From positions 7,682,863 to 7,746,862 of the forward strand of contig NC_079428.1 in NCBI RefSeq assembly GCF_026213295.1: 64,000 nt of DNA, written 5' to 3'. Both the position numbers and the translations under genes were made by a program. Each line of letters starts with the position of its first letter. The first letter of the stretch is position 1. The notes below the pieces were generated by a model. The model made no database searches. It was not told the origin of the DNA and saw only the letters and a program-made list of their open reading frames with translations. Below are positions 47,669 through 64,000 of this stretch, one piece after another. The stretch is from Gadus chalcogrammus. Its lineage: Eukaryota > Chordata > Actinopteri > Gadiformes > Gadidae.

Positions 47669-48498
47669 CCTACTTGGGAACCAGCCTTTATGAGGAGAGA
47701 GTGAGTCCCCTTCAAGAGGTTCAGACGCCGGGTACACTTAGAGGAGATCCCTGAGTGACAGGGAGGCGACGGACCGGTCTCCAGCATGTACCAGGTTAAA
47801 CCGAGGACCTGATGTCCCGCCCTCTCCCCAGGCCGTACAATAAAACCCTGAACATGAGACATTAGGCGAAGCAAGGGCCTTTCCCCTCTCCTTCAAGGGC
47901 TTCACAGCTGGAAATCAAAAGACCTTGTAATATTTGTGTTGGAACACCGTTGAAATTCACAGCGCTCTTATGTTTCCACAGCAGAAAGGTCCAAGTCAAT
48001 CCCTGGGTTTTACCCCTGCCAACCCAGCATTTGCTGTGAATTAGGAGGCATTAGGATCCCCCCCACTGCCCACCGTCTCACCCCCTGGGAAACCGAGAAG
48101 GCATCTGCTTCTCTGAGCTTCAGCTAGCCATATACATGGCCATATAACACACCACATAGTACACCACAGCCCGTAGGGTCTATTAACGCGTAGGACTTCA
48201 AAAACAACCGGGTTTGTTGTTTGTGAGATGGATTCATGGGTGAGGTCAACTCTGATGCTAATGAGCCGTAGGACTGTAGGATGGGTGGGGGCTTTGTGGT
48301 GGAGGGTCTTCGTCGTCACGGCAGCCATGCGTGTAGAAACAGCCGTTTTGGTGCAGTGGCGCAGTTTTCTACATGGTCAAGCTGCAAATTAGCCCCTAAA
48401 ACTGGTGATGGAGGAGAGGCAGGACTCCCAGAACCCTGGGTGTTCCGGGAAAGAACCTTCCGGGCCGGGTTGACTCGGCTGAACACGCAATAAACACT

Positions 48499-48960
<462 letters not shown>

Positions 48961-49010
48961 TAATATATCTAATGTTACTCTCGGACCATTGCGTGCCAAA
49001 CCGTGAGAGA

Positions 49011-49013
<3 letters not shown>

Positions 49014-49074
<61 letters not shown>
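49014..49074. repeat. (GA)n microsatellite
   Basis: About 30 GA units, only 55 bases after the end of the CT-rich tract, so the two can pair as inverted repeats. Confidence 0.97.
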
Positions 49075-49076
<2 letters not shown>

Positions 49077-50205
49077 AGCTGTTGTCCAATAGCAAAGAGA
49101 GAATCCTACTTGAGCGTTAAGCAAGAGCCCCGGCTGAGGCTTATCAGATTTGACACCCCGGTCATCAGCGTAGACCCGCAACGAAGAATGCGTAGCATTC
49201 CACTCTCAGGACGTAACAGGAGATTAATTCCTCTCAGGGCCTGGAACCAATCCGATTTTCCTTAACGAAGAATTTGAAAGCTCGGAATTAGTGTCCTCCC
49301 TTTGTTGGATGAAGGTAATCCTTAACCCCCTTCTGTATAACGTCGACACTTATTGACATGACGTCCGGATATCTTTGGTTTTTTTGTGGGGAAGTGGGAT
49401 TGCATCCATACTCTCACAAACACACACGCACACACTAACACACACGTGCATACATGCCACCTGTTGTGTAAGTGTACTGTATTAAGAGTTACCCTTGCAC
49501 ATCTGCACTTTACGCCCCTCCTGGCCTTGACATTTATTAGTCTTCACGGGATGCACATGTGATACAGTAGAGAGGGAGAGAACGGGGAGGAAGGGGGATA
49601 ATGATGGGGGAGGGAGGGGGAGGGAGGGAGGAGGAGAAAGGGTTAGAGGGGGGAATAAAGGGAAGAACAGGCGGAGAGGGAGAAGAAAGGGAGAGACAAA
49701 AAGAGAGGAGAAGATAGGGCGATGGCAAGAGAAAGTGAGACATAACGAGAGAGGGGGTGGCTGAGAGTGAGTCAGGGAGGGAAGGAGAGAGGGAAGGAGA
49801 GAGGGAAATACAGAGAGAAAGAGAGGTTGAGGTAAGAAAGAGAGGGAGGGAGATACAGAAAGAGAGAAGGAGAGTAAGGCAGATATTGAGAGAGAGAGAG
49901 AGAGAGGGAGTACACAGAAGCAGAGAGACAGGTAGAAGCAGACAGAGATACAAAGACAGAGAGAGAGAGAGAGGAATCAGAGGGAGGGAAAAGGGAGATA
50001 TCAGAGAGGGAGAGAGCACAGCTGTTAGGTGCTGATGGATCTGGCCACCGCCTCGCTGCTATAGACATCCTCCTACCCAGACGACTTCCTGTAATGAGAA
50101 GGTTCACTTGTGCACAGCTGGTAGGTTTCTTTGTGTCGTGCACGGTGGACCCACACACACGGTTCAGCAGTCAGTCTCCAGCCCAGGACACGTGCAACAA
50201 CCCTG

Positions 50206-50241
<36 letters not shown>

Positions 50242-50555
50242 CGCCCCTCCCTTTCCAACAGTGGCCTGCACCGGCTAGTGTTGTGGAAGGTACCAGAAGG
50301 AACTTCCAAAATAATGTCAGCATCGAGTCAGTGTGAAGTGATGAGTTTCCTCTATGGTTTATAATTTGTATTTAGTTATGTTTTCTGTTTTGCGAAAATG
50401 CGGTGTTCATCGAAATCGCTCCGAGCTTCTTTTTGTGATAATGCAGACTGTAATGGAACCCACTCCACCGTTGGTGGCAATGATATACAGATACAATTAA
50501 TAATTGTGATTTTGAAACATACCAAATAAACTCACATTGACCCATATGTGCTGAG

Positions 50556-51230
50556 CAGTGGTGGGAACGTTACTTTAAAAAAGTAATTAGTTACTCACTA
50601 CTTTTTCCAAAAAGTAAGTTAGTAACTGAATTACTCTATAATAAAAGTAACTAGTTACCAGGGAAAGTAACTATATGCGTTACTGTAAAAAAATATATAA
50701 GTTGCTACATGGATTTTTTAAATGGTTGAACTGCCCATTCAAGTTCCTGATATACTTTCAACTGAATTTTAATTTGCTTGGTTGTAAAGGCTGTGGAACA
50801 TCTGCCGAATACTACAAAAAGTGCCAACTTTTCATCGGATTGCTCCAGACTCGCCATTTGTGCTGCTTAATCGAATCAGTGTGGTGTGTGCGTGTGTGGC
50901 GCGCGTGTCCTGGCTTGTGTGTAAAAACACTGGATCCGATGGGCTACTGTGAAACATGACTGCTTTAGCCAATTATAATCGCTTATCTCGTTGTTACCCC
51001 ACCCGGTCTCCTCCCGGGTGGGGTAACAACAGTTTGTGTGTGGAGCCAGGGGTGCGTTCGGATTACGTAATTAAAGTCAATCAATTAATAGTAACGCAAC
51101 GCATTTAACGTACAGTTACGGTAACGGCGTTGTAACGACGGAAACAGTAATTAGTTCGATTACACCGTTACTGAAAAAATAACCGCGGTACCCTACGCCG
51201 TTCTTTTAAACAGAGTTATTACAAACACTG
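50556..51230. mobile_element. Non-autonomous hAT-like transposon, 675 bp
   Basis: Left end CAGTGGTGGGAACGTTACTT, right end ACAAACACTG, i.e. CAGTG...CACTG termini. Long A/T-rich subterminal parts are rich in GTAACTAGTTAC-like motifs and their inverses. The flanks GTGCTGAG (50548-50555) and GTGCTCAC (51231-51238) match at 6 of 8 positions, as expected for an old 8 bp hAT duplication. No transposase frame. Confidence 0.8.
50990..51030. repeat. Perfect hairpin, 17 bp stem, inside the hAT-like element
   Basis: GTTGTTACCCCACCCGG pairs with CCGGGTGGGGTAACAAC around a loop of about 7 bases. Confidence 0.92.
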
Positions 51231-51966
51231 GTGCTCACCTGGATCTCCTCCCTCCCCTACACCTCCCCTGTCTGACGGAGCTCCACACCCTCCATCCCTC
51301 TCCCACTGCCGGATCCCCATTCCCTCCGTTGCCTGCGGTTACCCTCCTAGTGGGCCCTGACAGATCCACAACCCCTGTTGGGACTTCAGCCACGGTCCAC
51401 AGTCAGCTCATGTATATTACTATAACGATATGATCACCGTCTCACTGTGTTCCCTGCATGGCAGTGGTGGAGGTGGGAGAGGTGGAAGAGGAAGCCTCGA
51501 TCCAGCTCACCAGTATACATGATGAAAAATCCATTAACTTGTGAACGTGTTTTTATTATGAAGTTCCCTGACTGCACAGGACCCCCTGGGCAAGGCATGG
51601 GGAACGGCCCACAGGCTGGGGACCACAGGGTTTACCATCACCAAGCTCCATCACTAGAAGCCCAGAGGTCCTCTTTAAGTCCGGTAAACAGTTATTATAG
51701 AGTGTACACGTATTTTTTGGGTGTTTGTTTCTCCAGGCCTGCGCAGTTTTTGCAAAAGCTGTGATTTGGTGTAATTCATATTTAGGTTTATGTCTTACGA
51801 GATCTTTTTGTTACAATTGCTGATGCTTCTTCTATCTTATTGAGTGGCTCAAAACAGCAATTTGTGAACTGAATTTGTTTACTCCGATACAGTTTATTGG
51901 CTTCACCCTTTGCCAATGCAAAAGGTGTTCAGGTTTCACATCCCCATGTCGGTTACCAGACGTGAG

Positions 51967-52461
51967 TAATAATAATAATAATGGATTGAATTTACATAGC
52001 ACTTTTCTAGACACTCAAATAAGTTTTACAGTGAAGGGGGGACCTCACTAACCATCACCAGTGTGTAGCACCCACTTTGGTGATGCACGGCAGCCAATCT
52101 ACGCCAGAACGCTCGCCACACACCAGCTTTGAGGTGGAGAGTGAGGGGATTAATAAGCGCTACTCTTTGCGAGAAGTGCCCTGGGATCTTTTATGACCTC
52201 AGTGAGTCAGGAACTCGGTTTTACGTCTCCTCCGAAGGACGGCGCCTGCCGCAGCACAGTGTCCCCATCACTGCACTGGGGCTCACGAGATTGATGTTAA
52301 GGCCAGAGGGAAGAGTGCCACAGATTGGCCACCACCCGACACCACTTACAGCACATGGTATTCCCAGGCGGTCTCCCATCCAAGTACTAACCGAACCGAC
52401 CATGCTTAGCTTCCAAGATCAGACGAGATCAGGCGTGTCAACGGTGGTAAGGCCGAGTAAG
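51967..52461 (-). mobile_element. 5S-rRNA-derived SINE, apparently full length
   Basis: Read on the minus strand, a 5S-rRNA-like head (52461-52344) is followed by a body and a 3' tail (AAAAGTGCTATGTAAATTCA) ending in (ATT)n at 51982-51967. The head keeps TCTCGTCTGATCTTGGAAGC, TTAGTACTTGGATGGGAGAC and CGCCTGGGAATACCA. SINEs with 5S heads (SINE3 class) are known in fishes. Confidence 0.88.
52344..52461 (-). pseudogene. 5S rRNA-like sequence (SINE head)
   Basis: About 118 bases, close to the 120 of 5S rRNA. The internal-promoter region is recognisable (AGCTAAGC, GGTTAGTACTTGGATGGGAG). Several changes from the normal gene (e.g. TTACCACCGTTGACACGCC near the 5' end) and the fused SINE body show it is not a functional 5S gene. 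Confidence 0.85.
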
Positions 52462-52885
52462 AACTACATTTACATTTAGGGCATGTAGTAGACGCTTTTA
52501 ACCAAAGCGACGTCCAATAAGCACATACGTCAGAAGAAAGAGAAACAATATATCGTGTAACGTACAACATACTTTATATAGGGATGGTAAGGGGGGGGGC
52601 TATGCAGAGTCTAGGTGAACCCTGAACAAGTGCGTCTTGAGTATTTTGCGGAGACTGGGGAGCGACTCTGCAGCCCTGAAATCGGCAGGGAGACCGTTTC
52701 ACCACTGCGATGCCAAAACAGAGAAGAGTTGTGACTTTGATGCTGACACAGATTGAAGAAGTACACCTGTGTTTGTGACCAGGAATCAGGTGATGGAGAG
52801 CAGCTGATGGAGGGGCCGGGAAGAGGGGCGCTCCGTGGGGGAAGGATGTCTGTGGTGGTGGTGAACGATCCAGACTCTAAAGTGA
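52462..52885 (+). repeat. Dispersed fish repeat, copy C (longest)
   Basis: Starts TTTACATTTAGGGCATGTAG like copies A and B. It runs on into GAGTCTAGGTGAACCCTGAA and GACTCTGCAGCCCTGA blocks, which I recall as frequent companions of this repeat in fish genomes (from memory). It directly abuts the 5S-derived SINE. Confidence 0.65.
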
Positions 52886-55018
<2,133 letters not shown>

Positions 55019-55368
55019 ACACACACGCACACACACATTTCCTGTTCTGGTGCGATCGATGCTTACACAATACCAATCAGCGTTGAAACATGAGGTCATG
55101 TTTAATTAACAAAACTCTCACCGGGCACGGAGTCGTCTTGTGTTTCATCCCAAAACCCCCCACTGTCGGACGTGAGCAAAGGTGTTATTATTTGATTGGT
55201 TAAACAAACTGAGAACAGAGGAGGGAAATGCTGCCTGGCCCAAGCAGTCGTTTGTTCCTTCAATGTGCTCCAGAGAACATTTTAGAAATCTGACATCAAT
55301 TGTGTTTATGCGTGTGCGTGTGAGTGTAATGGTGTGCATTTGTGCACATCTGGAAATAGTCTCTGGGT

Positions 55369-55370
<2 letters not shown>

Positions 55371-55466
<96 letters not shown>

Positions 55467-55490
55467 GCGTGTGTGTGTGTCTGTGTGTGT
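55371..55490. repeat. (GT)n microsatellite
   Basis: About 43 pure GT units, then imperfect GT. Confidence 0.96.
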
Positions 55491-55600
55491 AGTCAATGCG
55501 TGTTTATCTGGGTTATTCTCAATTTATTCAAGCGCTCATACATTAGCATATGTGGTTGCATGTGCACAGCATGAATCTGTATATCCTTGAACGTATGTAT

Positions 55601-55664
55601 GGTGTGAACGTATGTACGTATGCTATAATATATATATTATAGCATACGTACATACGTTCACACC
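55601..55664. repeat. Perfect 64 bp palindrome
   Basis: The left 32 bases (starting GGTGTGAACGTATGTACGTA) are the exact reverse complement of the right 32 with no spacer. The centre is AT-rich (TATAATATATATATTATA), which would favour cruciform extrusion. Confidence 0.95.
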
Positions 55665-56164
55665 CTTGTATTTGAATCACAAACCCTTGCAGTGTCCAAG
55701 GCTACCAGTAAGCCTAAACTACAAAGGGCCATATTATTCCCTTCCAGGACTCCAATTCAATGTAGTAAACTCTGGTCACTCTAATCCTGCCTATCCTGGC
55801 TCTTTCCTCTATTGCACACTGGTTTCAGTTCCTACTATTACCACACGGTGGCACAGTTCTACTACCACAAATTGTGGGATTTCAGTTCCACTTCATAAAC
55901 TTGAATTCAGTAATGCAGAAAGAGATTCACATGAGCTCCACATCAAGGTGATGGCTCTCCGTTTCCAGTCTATGCTCACAATACACCAGGGATTAGAAGA
56001 CACATTTGGATAATGTGCAGTTAAATTGGTTCAAAATAATTGAGCCCATTCCATTAGAAAGGCTTGGATAGGCCAACAGCACTATTCTCCTGAGCGCGTG
56101 CGTCTGTCTGCGCATGCGTACGTGCTTGCCTTTTGTGTGCTTGCTTGACACATACACTTCCCGG

Positions 56165-56330
56165 CTGTGTAGAAGATTGATTAAAGGTGGAGTAGGCAAT
56201 TTGGAGAAACCAGCCAGAGTAAGCGAGATTTTGAGTAGTATTAGTAAGTATTCAACCGAATAAATCCCATCGCTCCCTTCAGGCCTCCCTCCAGAGCCAC
56301 TCACCCACAACACGTGACTTATGTTAGCTC
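56165..56330 (+). repeat. Possible DNA-transposon fragment
   Basis: Starts TTAAAGGTGGAGTAGGCAAT, followed by GGAGAAACCAGC and GCGAGATTTTG. I associate this layout with ends of fish DNA transposons. No second end or duplication found. Confidence 0.3.
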
Positions 56331-57099
56331 TCGTTTTCGCCAGAGTCTAGCCTTGTGGAAAACTCCAGTCATGCGCAATGTGTTCACAGGCAGACAGCGC
56401 AAATTGCCGGGTAGGTAGGTAGATGGACAGGTAAACCATTATTACTGGCCTGTGACAGACGGATACCAATCACATCTTTTTTTTTTTCAGCCAGAACATT
56501 TGATTTATTGATTGCTGTCGGGATGTTGAGAGAATTTCAACAAATGGGGAAAAACAACGCTTCTAAAATAAATGTCCTATTTAATGAAATGACACATGTA
56601 ATTGCATTAAATCTTAGACTCCGGTGAGATCTCATCCATTTCTCGTTGGGAAAGAGAAATCAAGTTTGAGACAACAACATTATACAGACATAGGCCTAAG
56701 AGATGTTCCCACCATCGAACCGTAGTGTTGAGTTAATAATCGCTTCAGCAGTGAATTTGGCGATTTGAGATTGCTGCTGGGATTCATTTAGAATATGGAA
56801 AGAAAAATAGTAAAAAATAGTAAAAACACTAACCGTAGGAACAGCCAAAATGATCAAAAATATCAGTGCATCAACAAAATCAACCAATTAAACCGATTAG
56901 AAGCATAACATTTAGTTCTAGACTATTTTCCTGCTCATGTTTTTGAAGTCGATATTGTCACCCTTCTTAAAAAGTTTTGAATGACAAAAAATACAAGAAC
57001 ATAATTGAGTTTGGTTCACACGTGGAATGAATAAATAAGTCACGCGCACAATCTGTGTTCTGGTCTTTAGGGATGTTTGTGTTTACAAGTGCCAGCCTT

Positions 57100-57202
<103 letters not shown>

Positions 57203-57846
57203 GACCGTGGTTCCTCCCAGATCTATTTTCAACAAATGTCAACCAATCAGTTGTCAAAAATAAGTTACAAATCTATATTTTCTGTGCTGTATTTGTTGCA
57301 GTGGTGCGCTGGTGTAGCTCTCATGTCACTGTGTCCCTATCGGGCACCATAAAATCAATGGCGATGAACAACATAATGAAACATCCGTATCTCAGCTCAG
57401 AAGTGAGATATCTCGCAAGATTCAATGTTACGGTCACGGTTCAAGTTTAGTTCAACCCTTAGTGCTTTTTGAAGCCCAAACCTGTTTCTGTTCTCCAATC
57501 TTCACCCCTCATCCACCCTGTATGAGTTCAAGTGTGGTTTCGCTGGTGGGCAGGAACAGATCGGACAACCCTTACAAGTATTTTTGACCAAACTCCCTAA
57601 ATATCTTATTCTCCAACGCTCACCAAACATGGACCCCTGCGTTGGCACCGGTGAACCTTAACCTGAACACCGAGATATCGCGCTACTAAGCCCAGAGAGA
57701 CATGCAGAGACACACACCCACATGCGCAAACACATACACACACACACACACACGCACACACCCACACCCACACAGACACACACACTCACAGGTGCACACG
57801 CTTATGACTAGCGTCTCTCTCGGTTCTGCATAAATATACTCCCACT

Positions 57847-57850
<4 letters not shown>

Positions 57851-57904
<54 letters not shown>
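57851..57904. repeat. (CT)n microsatellite
   Basis: About 27 CT units. Confidence 0.97.
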
Positions 57905-57908
<4 letters not shown>

Positions 57909-58084
57909 AAGGCTTCCTATCTCACCCATCCCAGCGTCTCCTCACTAATGATCTCCTCTCTCTATTCCCCACCTCGTCTTTCCACACCACCCTCACCCCA
58001 CACTTCCTCACCCTTCCTCAACCGCCAAGGAAGAGCCGAGACCCTGCTGCCATCATTTTCCCTGCAAGTTCAAGTTCAAAGATG

Positions 58085-58180
58085 GTGTGTGTGTGTGTGT
58101 GTGTGTGTGTCTGTGTCTGTGTCTGTGTCTGTGTGTGTGTGTGTGTGTGTTTGTGTGTGCGTGCGTGTGTGCGCGTGTGT
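58085..58180. repeat. GT-rich tract with GTCT interruptions
   Basis: (GT)n with a phased TGTGTC segment at 58108-58132. Confidence 0.95.
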
Positions 58181-58257
58181 TTGTGTGACTATGGGTCTTT
58201 TCTGTATGTTTAAAAATACTTATGCGCCCTCCAGTCACAACCTCCACCTCTAAATCC

Positions 58258-59930
<1,673 letters not shown>

Positions 59931-60110
59931 CTGCCTTCAGGTCAAAATAATGAACAATGAATAAATGGCATATATTCATCTGTGAATATATGGATGGGTG
60001 AATGATAGATGGTTTAATACATAATGGCTGGAAACATAATTACATGATGGATGGAGGATATTATGTGTGATGGACGGATGATGAATAGATGGACAATAGA
60101 TGGACAGGAA

Positions 60111-62386
60111 TAAGATGAATTAATAGATACATTGATAAGATAAGATATATTGTATTAATCGCAGACATGAAATTAGGGATGGCTTCATAAGAAATGTGAT
60201 TATTTTCAACCCATGTCATTATCATTGGTCTGCCATGTGTGAGGACTCCTAATGTGGCCTAATTGAATGATAATAGCGGTAATAAAACATTGGATCACAA
60301 GCAGAAATTACAGTCTGGGAAATGGAGTTTAATCTAATTAGTCCAATTGGATTTTCCCCTAGAAGTGCATGCAATGAACAGGGGAGAGCTTTCACCTCGG
60401 ACCTCGGAGAGGGGAAACCAATCGAGATTATCTCAGACGGAAAATGAATCCATATTTCAAACAACTTCCACCACTCCATTCCTTTAGAATGTCGAGCCAA
60501 TATATAGCTCGTATAGGATCTTCATTCATTATGGATAGTGCACCGACAAGCACTGCTTTACACTGAACTCTGAATAGTAATGACCTGCTCCCCATGTTAT
60601 CAGTCAGAGCCACGCATACAACCTCTTATATGTGCCGTAGTGGTTCTGGCTTCAGAGGCAAGTCTATTATACAAAGTGTGGAGTAGAATGGAGGCAGGCT
60701 ATGGGTGACTGTGACTGATGGGCTTGTGTTACAAAGTTGGCCTGTGATATAAACTCAGTCACTGTAGCCTGCATGAGAAGAATTGTCGTCAGAATTAGAG
60801 CTTTTGCCTCCATTCGAGTCAATCATAATAAAGGAAAGAAAAAATGTGTAATAAAACAAAAACTCAAAAAACTCAGGAGTGAGCATTTAAGAGTCAGTCT
60901 GCCACAATGTGAGGTGGTTTTGTTTTGTTTCTGCAATTAGCCGTTTGTATTTGATATGACTGCCATCGCATTCTGTTGACACGTCATACACGCTACATTT
61001 GTCTTTTGACGGTGTTGGCGACGAATACCATTATCCACAGCATCTGCAGATATGGCGCGCACATCTGTCTCCCGTGTCGCAAATCCAACATTTACTTTTT
61101 CATCTTTTATTGCCCTTCGATTCAGCGGTGTGTGAAATGCAAGTCCCGGGGGAAAAGAACGAGGGAATAATTATAAGTCGCCGTCGTCGCAGTGGGGCTA
61201 GCAGTCCGGTTTGACGGAGCGCTTCTGATTTAGAAAACCAGGTAGGCCTAGTCGTCGGGTCGGCGAGTAGCTTAGCTTAGCCTTCGGAACGGCGGTGGAG
61301 TTTGCGAAACAGTTGACTGCGAAGGGAAATTTGACTGACATGCTTGACGAGGTACAAGAGACGACTTTATGCATCATATTTATTCTTTTTACGGATGTGC
61401 CTAGCATTGCTAGCTAGTTACGAAACATGAATGATATAAATATGGTGCTGTGATTTTCAAACACAACATACGGTGATGAGTTAAGAATTAGACAAAATTC
61501 AATGTATTCTAGATTCTAGACCTAATGCATTACTAGTTCATATCTATTATATATCATTATTAATTAATATTTTATTCATAAAAAGATGATCCAGTGTGTA
61601 ACATTTTGTTGCATTTAGTGGTGAGGTTGCATAGGAACCAAATGTCTGATTGCAACCACACATTTAGGGACTATATGACAATAGCAACATCGGACTATAA
61701 GGAAACAATCAGAGTGATATCAATAAGTTATCATGTAATTTTTTCCTGGACATTATCTGCAAAGTTCTAATGCCTATTTGATGAATCAGATTGTCTGACC
61801 AGTGACCATAAACCCCTTCTTTGAGTGGCTCCTCAAAAGATGGGGTATACAAATGGATTTAACCCGTCCCTTTTGCAAAACTCTGACAGAGGGGTTAGTT
61901 AGTTTATACAGCTAACTAAGTCATCGGCCCTAGATGCAATAACTCATAAAATATTCTGCGCCTGAGGGAGGGTTATGTTTCTCGTCCAATTATTGTATCA
62001 CTCCACAGTGATTGGTGCACTTCATATGCAACCTTGCTCATTAAAATGCTCCTATAAACCCTTAGCCCGTAGACCCTTAAGGTTTATTTTGATTGGATTC
62101 AACAGGCCTTCACCCCAGAGCCATTTGTTCGTTCTGGGCTACCGTACAAAGATGGCGTTGCAACATGGCCGCCCCATGGAGATATCAAGGTCTCTTTCTA
62201 AGGTCACGGAAGCACAATGATTATTATTTTAAAGGGATCATACACATCAAACGTACATATCTATTTTACATACAAGTCCAAAATATGAATTTGAAAATGA
62301 ATATGTTACTATATTACGTTTTTTATGGCATATAAACAGACTCTTTGGTCTCTTTTTCACAGCGGCTGTAGAATCCCACACAGCCT
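60111..62386. other. Intergenic DNA, no recognised gene
   Basis: A slightly GC-richer stretch lies at about 61000-61330. No open frame or splice pattern is convincing. Confidence 0.5.
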
Positions 62387-62548
62387 GGGGCGCCCCGGCG
62401 GCTCACCGGTCGGAGCGCGTACCATATAGGCTCAGGCCTAAAATGCAGCCACCCGGGTTCGAGTCCTCCCCTCTATCTCCCATACCTTCCTCTCTATCTC
62501 ACGCTATATTAAAGCATTAAAATGCGAAAAGAAATCTTTAAAAAAGAA
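62387..62548 (+). mobile_element. tRNA-derived SINE with target-site duplication
   Basis: Head GGGGCGCCCCGGCGGCTCAC has an A-box-like region (GGCTCACCGGTCGGAGCGCG) and a B box GGGTTCGAGTCC at about 62456, then a CTCTATCTCC-rich body and an A-rich 3' end. The flanks GAATCCCACACAGCCT (62371-62386) and GAATCCCCACACAGCCT (62549-62565) are a target duplication differing by one base. The insertion is therefore complete and fairly young. Confidence 0.92.
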
Positions 62549-62809
62549 GAATCCCCACACAGCCTTTCAAACGTGTGTGCTGATTAGATTCAGACATTTC
62601 ACATCAATGATTCAATCACAGGGGTCGCAGAGACACAGAGATCACCACACACGCATTAACACTCGCACCCACCAAACAGACACGAGCACACGCGCGCACA
62701 CAAAAAAAACAACATTCCATCTCTATTGTGTCTCCAAGCTATGTGTCACGGTCTTCATCTTCAGGATTCAAACATTACAGGTATGTACTAATATATTTGA
62801 ATATATGGC

Positions 62810-62865
62810 TCACTCTCTCTCTCTCTCTCTCTCTCCCTCCCTCCCTCTCTCTCTCTCTCTCTCCA
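62810..62865. repeat. (CT)n with CCCT interruption
   Basis: Short CT run. Confidence 0.95.
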
Positions 62866-63837
62866 TCGATCTTCTCGCTGCTGTCTAATGATGCTCAACC
62901 CTGACTTGAATGAATTCAACATAAAGGCACGGCCGTATCAAAACGCTGACCTTCCTCGCTCCACAGTCTCCACTTGCCCACAGTTTATTTTTAGCAATTT
63001 AAAATGAGAAATTAGCAATTAACCATACGGTATGAGCTGAACGTTTCTTACCTTAGGCCAATCATACGGCTGCCTCAGGATTTCTGAGGAATTTTGGTAG
63101 TTGAGGGCTGCCTAGAGATCACAGTAAACGTAAAATCTCCTCTTTTTGTACCTGCCCATAGAATCATTTGTATTTAACAAAACAGACACATTTATACATA
63201 TAGATAATCAAACCATGACCTTCAATACATATTAGTATAAATGTATAGAACATTCATACATTAATACAATGCTAAACCCAGAGAGGGCTTAGCTTCTATA
63301 TCCAAAGCCATGTTCTGTGTGTGGAGCCACGATCATATATGTAGCTCCACCCAGGGAGAAGAGATATATTCAGGTATATCATCTATACCTGCCCAAAACA
63401 TCCTTTATGTTGAACTTAACCTACACATTTACACCTATGCATTCGCACCATATGATTATGAGTGGTGGCAAGCTCATACATTAATACCAAGCTAAACTAA
63501 AACGACCCACTTACATTCATCCCCTTATTAGCGTTCAGAGGGACAGACAGACAGAGGTAGATGGAAAGATAGACACAGTGAGAAAAGAAAGACTGACGTT
63601 TTTATCTGCAACTGCCGCGGCGTCACAGATTTCAACCGGCGCATCGCAGTGTGTCAGTTCACAGGACAGCTAGCAGGCTGGCATGCGTGCAATCCGACAC
63701 CTGCGACCGCCGGAGCAGATTCTATGGCCTTATCCGTTTCCTACAGCCTCTGTTGTGAAGTGTGCGTGTTCTCTGGATATTCATATTTATAACATTTATG
63801 CTGTTTAGCGTTCATGGGCTGGTACTTTCCCCGAGTC

Positions 63838-63838
<1 letters not shown>
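62866..63838. other. Intergenic DNA, nothing recognised
   Basis: No gene or element seen. Confidence 0.5.

Positions 63839-63916
<78 letters not shown>
63839..63916. repeat. (GT)n microsatellite
   Basis: About 38 GT units ending in GCGCGCG. Confidence 0.97.
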
Positions 63917-63925
<9 letters not shown>

Positions 63926-64000
63926 CGTGTCTGAGGACGTGTGTTTGCATACGTGCCCAAGGAAATGACAGTAATTAAGTAAATCGGATGCATCTGCACC

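Noticed and set aside
50675..50959. 94-codon frame inside the hAT-like element
   Set aside because: No similarity to a hAT transposase; the element is too short and the frame is probably chance.
52344..52461. Functional 5S rRNA gene
   Set aside because: Several substitutions and direct fusion to a SINE body and (ATT)n tail.

Overview
The window is vertebrate nuclear DNA, almost certainly from a ray-finned fish. It holds multi-exon genes with GT-AG introns, fish-type SINE and DNA-transposon relics, and a very high load of long dinucleotide microsatellites, mostly (AC/GT)n and (AG/CT)n tracts of 60-130 bp every few kilobases. That load is typical of codfishes (Gadiformes), so a gadid is my best guess; this is inference. 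A 100-base N block (23901-24000) shows it is a draft assembly.

Three conserved genes are supported. (1) 2044-12312, plus strand: the last ten coding exons of pde5a (cGMP-specific phosphodiesterase 5A). They encode the whole catalytic domain and the stop codon; the GAF-domain exons lie left of the window. (2) 20930-23878, minus strand: coding exons 2-5 of mad2l1 (spindle checkpoint protein MAD2). The short first exon is not visible and may lie in the N gap, which starts 22 bases upstream of exon 2. A promoter-like group (CRE, ZNF143-like and YY1-like sites) lies at 25691-25864. (3) 34880-45713, plus strand: a complete two-exon arylsulfatase J (arsj) gene of about 577 codons with a 9.1 kb intron. 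A possible fourth gene or gene relic, not recognised, is a set of exon-like blocks on the minus strand at 14900-15482.

The most unusual region is 16257-20170. About eleven tRNA-like units (A box plus B box, about 162 or 225-235 bp per unit) form two arrays in opposite orientation. They flank about 1.4 kb of A/T/G homopolymer-rich tandem repeat with a nested hairpin near its right edge. It reads as a giant inverted repeat built from a tRNA-derived satellite, unless it is an assembly fold-back.

Other mobile-element remains can be delimited precisely: a Harbinger-like MITE with TTA target duplications at 22187-22789, holding a nested hAT-like insertion (22365-22732); a 675 bp hAT-like element (50556-51230); a 5S-rRNA-derived SINE (51967-52461, minus); and a tRNA-derived SINE with a 16-17 bp target-site duplication (62387-62548). 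At least six short, nearly perfect snap-back hairpins are scattered through introns and intergenic DNA, including a perfect 64 bp palindrome at 55601-55664.

The region from about 46 kb to 64 kb contains no gene I can recognise. The three genes do not form a pathway; their proximity reflects chromosomal synteny (the human orthologues all lie on 4q26-q27).
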